A stretch of 64,000 nt of DNA from Actinomycetota bacterium. GTDB taxonomy: Bacteria > Actinomycetota > Actinomycetes > Actinomycetales > Dermatophilaceae. A model generated the notes under the pieces. That model did not search any database, was not told where the DNA came from, and saw only the letters and a list, made by a program, of their open reading frames with translations. Position numbers and translations under genes: made by a program. Of this stretch, positions 61,585 through 64,000 are shown in pieces (within the stretch, counting starts at the first letter, position 1; every line of letters begins with the position of its first letter). The stretch covers positions 1 to 64,000 of the forward strand of contig JAIUNK010000019.1 of the NCBI GenBank assembly GCA_020161845.1, given 5' to 3'.

Positions 61585-62200
61585 TCGTGGCCGCGATGAT
61601 GCCGGTGCCGAACAGATAGGACAGCAGCGTGTGGAACAGCACGACCTTGCGCAGCGTCGGGGTCGTGATGTCGGTGTCGGAGACCTGATAGGTCATGCCG
61701 AGGGTGAACGCGAGATAGGCGAAGTCCGAGAAGGGCGGGTCGGCCTTTGAGGTGAAGTCCACGCTGCCGGGTTCGGCGTTGTAATAGTGCCGCGCGTATC
61801 GCACGACGTACGTCGTGTGCACCAGCAACCACGCCATGGCGACCGTGCCCAGCGCGAGCGCCGCCTGCGCGCCGGTGGTGTCGGCAGGCCCGGTGAACAG
61901 CATGAGGCCGATCCCGCCGAGGGCGGCCATGGAGGCGGAGACCGCCACGGCGTCGGTGGGGCCACGTTCGGAGGAATAGTCCGCCACCAGGCTCCGCGTC
62001 GCTGCGGCGTCGGCCCGCAGGATCGTCCAGAGCAGCGGGACCGCGAAGACAATGGCGATGATGACGAAGCCGACCAGGAGATGGCCCACCAGGCCGGCGT
62101 CGGAGGGCGCGGGGATCACGGCGGCGGCGACCGTTCCGGTCAGGAAGCCGATCGCGAGCCGGCGACGGAGCAGCAGACGGGGGGTGGTCTTCAAGGACAT
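61556..62200 (-). CDS. DUF1345 membrane protein
   Basis: The protein has 214 residues, about five membrane spans. VRYARHYYNAEPGSVDFTSK, FSDFAYLAFTLGMTYQVSDT and LSYLFGTGIIAATINL are the DUF1345 signature. Function unknown; related to inner-membrane proteins of possible channel type. Confidence 0.88.
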   Translation of the reverse strand: MSLKTTPRLLLRRRLAIGFLTGTVAAAVIPAPSDAGLVGHLLVGFVIIAIVFAVPLLWTILRADAAATRSLVADYSSERGPTDAVAVSASMAALGGIGLMLFTGPADTTGAQAALALGTVAMAWLLVHTTYVVRYARHYYNAEPGSVDFTSKADPPFSDFAYLAFTLGMTYQVSDTDITTPTLRKVVLFHTLLSYLFGTGIIAATINLVAGAAK

Positions 62201-62352
62201 GCGGCAGCCTTTCGGGCGCGGCTTGGTGTGCAGCACAGTGTGCCGCCGTTGGCTGGCACGCTACTGACTGAGCGCCTCGATGAGTTGCGGGCCGAGGGCC
62301 TCGGCGCGTGATCGCCGCCGGCGAGTCCACCGGGCTGCTGCCGACGAGTGCG

Positions 62353-62387
62353 AAAAACCCCAGTGTCAACCGGGGTTGACCTGGGGT
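62353..62387 (-). terminator. Rho-independent terminator of the tRNA unit
   Basis: On the minus strand ACCCCAGGTCAACC pairs with GGTTGACACTGGGGT, followed by TTTTT. It closes the Glu-Asp-Phe tRNA cluster 8 bases after the Phe gene. Confidence 0.9.
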
Positions 62388-62394
62388 CTCGTGG

Positions 62395-62468
62395 TGGCCA
62401 GGGGCGGGGTCGAACCGCCGACCTTCCGATTTTCAGTCGGACGCTCGTACCAACTGAGCTACCTGGCC
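62395..62468 (-). tRNA. tRNA-Phe (GAA)
   Basis: Cloverleaf on the minus strand: acceptor GGCCAGG with CCTGGCC plus discriminator A, D-loop AGCTCAGTTGGT, anticodon loop CTGAAAATC with GAA, T-loop GTTCGACCC. CCA is not encoded. Confidence 0.95.
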
Positions 62469-62481
62469 TGGACAAACTGAG

Positions 62482-62555
62482 CGACCCCGACCGGGCTCGA
62501 ACCGGCGACCTCCGCCGTGACAGGGCGGCGCGCTAACCAACTGCGCTACGGGGCC
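62482..62555 (-). tRNA. tRNA-Asp (GTC)
   Basis: Acceptor GGCCCCG with CGGGGTC (one G-U) and discriminator G, anticodon loop CTGTCAC with GTC, T-loop GTTCGAGCC. It lies 13 bases upstream of tRNA-Phe. Confidence 0.95.
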
Positions 62556-62588
62556 TCGTGTTGAGGATTGACCTCAGGAGGTACTGCG

Positions 62589-62661
62589 TATCCCCAACGG
62601 GATTCGAACCCGTGCTACCGCCGTGAAAGGGCGGGGTCCTAGGCCGCTAGACGATGGGGAC
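62589..62661 (-). tRNA. tRNA-Glu (TTC)
   Basis: Acceptor GTCCCCA with TGGGGAT, D-arm CGTCTAGCGGCCTAGGAC, anticodon loop CTTTCAC with TTC, T-loop GTTCGAATC. It is first of the three tRNA genes. Confidence 0.94.
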
Positions 62662-62819
62662 CTGCGGTGTCATCCGGTCAGGTCCGTCGCCGCCAGCGAG
62701 CCGCGCTCGGATCCGTCGAGGACTTCCGAAAGCATAGGGGACGAGGTCGCCAATCGCCAAAGCGGGGGGCGGGCCCGTCCCGACCTGCGCTGGAGGCTTC
62801 GGCGTGGCGTTGGAGGGCT

Positions 62820-62950
62820 CGGCGTGACAGCCGTCGCGACAGGGCTGCTGTCGTGGACACCGCAGTAATCCTGTCCCGACGGCTGTCACCGGCCGGGTCC
62901 TGTCCCGACGGCTGTCACCGGCCGGGTCCTGTCCCGACGGCTGTCACCGA
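62820..62950. repeat. 29-bp direct repeats with an inverted relative
   Basis: Unit CCTGTCCCGACGGCTGTCAC plus 9 more bases, starting at 62870, 62899 and 62928 (last copy partial). An imperfect inverse (GTGACAGCCGTCGCGACAGG) lies at 62824-62843, so RNA from either strand could fold. The array ends at the 3-prime end of the PHP-domain gene and overlaps its stop region. Confidence 0.8.
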
Positions 62951-63984
62951 CCCTTGGCCGCCCAGGACTGCACCCGCTCCAGCGGCCAGGTCGTCACGAT
63001 CCGCTCCGGTTCGATGCCCAGTCGCTGGGCCCGCTCGCAGCCGTAGTCGACAAAATCCAGCTGACCGGGCGCGTGCGCATCGCTGTCGATCGCGAACAGG
63101 CAGCCGGCCGCCAGCGCCTGGTCGATCAGGTCATCCGGCGGGTCGACCCGCTCGGGTCGGCTGTTGATCTCCACCGCAACCCCCTCCTCGGCACACGCCG
63201 CGAAGACGGCCGAGGCGTCGAATCGGCTCTGCGCGCGCGGCTGCTGGCCTGCGCGGCGCACGACGTACCGGCCCGTGCAGTGCCCCAACACCGCGACCCG
63301 CGGGTGGCGCACCGCCGCGAGCATCCGTCGCGTCATCGCGGCCGGCTCCATCGCGAGCTTGCTGTGCACCGAGGCGACGACGACGTCGACCTGCCCGAGC
63401 ATCTCCTCGGTTTGATCCAGCGCGCCGTCGTCCAGGATGTCCACCTCGATCCCGGACAGCAGCCGGAAGTCGTCCCCGACCGCCCCGTTGACCGCGTCCA
63501 CCACGCTCAGCTGCTGCGCCAGGCGCTGCGCGGACAGGCCGTTCGCCACCCGCAGCCGCGGCGAATGATCGGTGAGCGCCTGGTAGGCGTGCCCCACCTG
63601 CATCGCCGTCGCTACCATCTCTTCGATCGGGGAGCCGCCGTCCGACCAGTCCGAATGGGAGTGCAGGTCACCCTGCGTCGCGGCGCGCAGCGCTTCGCCG
63701 CCCGTCGCGAGTGGGCCGGCGTCGGCCTCCAGGTCGGCCAGGTACGCCGGCACCGTCCCGGCCAGGGCCTCGGCGATGACCGCAGCGGTCTTCGGACCGA
63801 CACCCGGAAGGTCCGTCAGCGTACCGGCGGCGTGCCGCCGGGCCAGCTCCTCCGGTCCCACCCGCAGCGCCGTGGCCGCAGCACCCCGGAACGCCTTGAC
63901 TCGATGGGTGTCGGCAAGGCGGCGTTCGAGCAGGAAGGCGATCCGGCGCAGGGCGTCGATGGGCTCGACGGTGGGCTCAGTCAT
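62944..63984 (-). CDS. PHP-domain protein with helix-hairpin-helix N-terminus
   Basis: The protein has 346 residues. The N-terminal 90 residues resemble DNA polymerase X (ADTHRVKAFRGAAATALRVG, LTDLPGVGPKTAAVIAEALA). The rest is a PHP metal-dependent phosphoesterase: GDLHSHSDWSDGGSP, ALTDHSPRLRVANGL, LSGIEVDIL, VASVHSKL, LGHCTGR and IDSDAHAPGQLDFV. It looks like PolX without the polymerase palm. It may process DNA ends or phosphates; substrate unknown. It reads toward the tRNA cluster. Confidence 0.88.
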   Translation of the reverse strand: MTEPTVEPIDALRRIAFLLERRLADTHRVKAFRGAAATALRVGPEELARRHAAGTLTDLPGVGPKTAAVIAEALAGTVPAYLADLEADAGPLATGGEALRAATQGDLHSHSDWSDGGSPIEEMVATAMQVGHAYQALTDHSPRLRVANGLSAQRLAQQLSVVDAVNGAVGDDFRLLSGIEVDILDDGALDQTEEMLGQVDVVVASVHSKLAMEPAAMTRRMLAAVRHPRVAVLGHCTGRYVVRRAGQQPRAQSRFDASAVFAACAEEGVAVEINSRPERVDPPDDLIDQALAAGCLFAIDSDAHAPGQLDFVDYGCERAQRLGIEPERIVTTWPLERVQSWAAKGR

Positions 63985-64000
63985 GCCGCAAACGCTAGGC

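Noticed and set aside
62870-62950. CRISPR-like array at the PHP gene
   Set aside because: 29-bp units abut without spacers, and there are no cas genes.

Overview
This window is high-GC DNA from a motile Actinomycetota bacterium. The G/C-rich codon use, frequent GTG starts and short ATGA/GTGA overlaps fit that group. So does a flagellar gene set without outer-membrane (L/P) ring genes, with a FlbD/FliL/FliO-P-Q-R-FlhB-FlhA order typical of actinobacterial flagellar operons. I cannot name the genus from sequence alone.

Layout. (1) 1-4772: the end of a probable transposase, a gene-poor kilobase carrying a flagellar-type (sigma-28/WhiG-like) promoter, then four genes of lower GC: a two-domain FkbM methyltransferase, an unknown protein and two tandem paralogues that weakly resemble DUF4422-type glycosyltransferases. 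(2) 4774-8076: an ISL3-family element with 25-bp perfect ends and an 8-bp target duplication. It is split by a nested IS1634/IS1549-like element flanked by a 44-bp direct repeat. Both transposase genes are broken. (3) 8115-22446: a flagellin/filament island. Glycosyltransferases and a methyltransferase-like protein surround fliC-fliD-fliS-(fliT-like) and flgK-flgL, together with two small stand-alone proteins. (4) 22548-23329: an AbrB/VapB-type antitoxin and a PIN toxin. (5) 23462-31497: chemotaxis genes, a minus-strand cheX-cheY-unknown unit and a plus-strand cheA-cheW-cheW-cheY-cheB-cheR unit. (6) 31771-54182: the basal body, motor and export apparatus from flgB to flhA. (7) 54237-60506: a GntR regulator and a hoxEFUYH-hoxW NAD-linked [NiFe] hydrogenase operon. 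(8) 60676-63984: cobF, a DUF1345 membrane protein, three tRNA genes (Glu, Asp, Phe), a short repeat cluster and a PHP-domain protein.

How it works together. The clearest new signal is that four proteins in the filament island share an undescribed domain of about 110-130 residues (VVAT-D/N-W/F-S start, AVPHEP-like second strand, ESF motif). Two copies are fused in front of methyltransferase domains and two stand alone. Each transcription unit carrying this domain or a glycosyltransferase (one unit only through a long leader), plus fliC, flgK, cheA, cheX and flbD-motAB, has upstream a motif close to TCAG-N15-GCCGATAG. This is a sigma-28-type promoter in two -10 flavours (CGATAG and CGATGG). I infer a co-regulated filament-modification (glycosylation/methylation) system built around this domain. 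Function is inferred from context; the motif and the domain repeats are seen directly.
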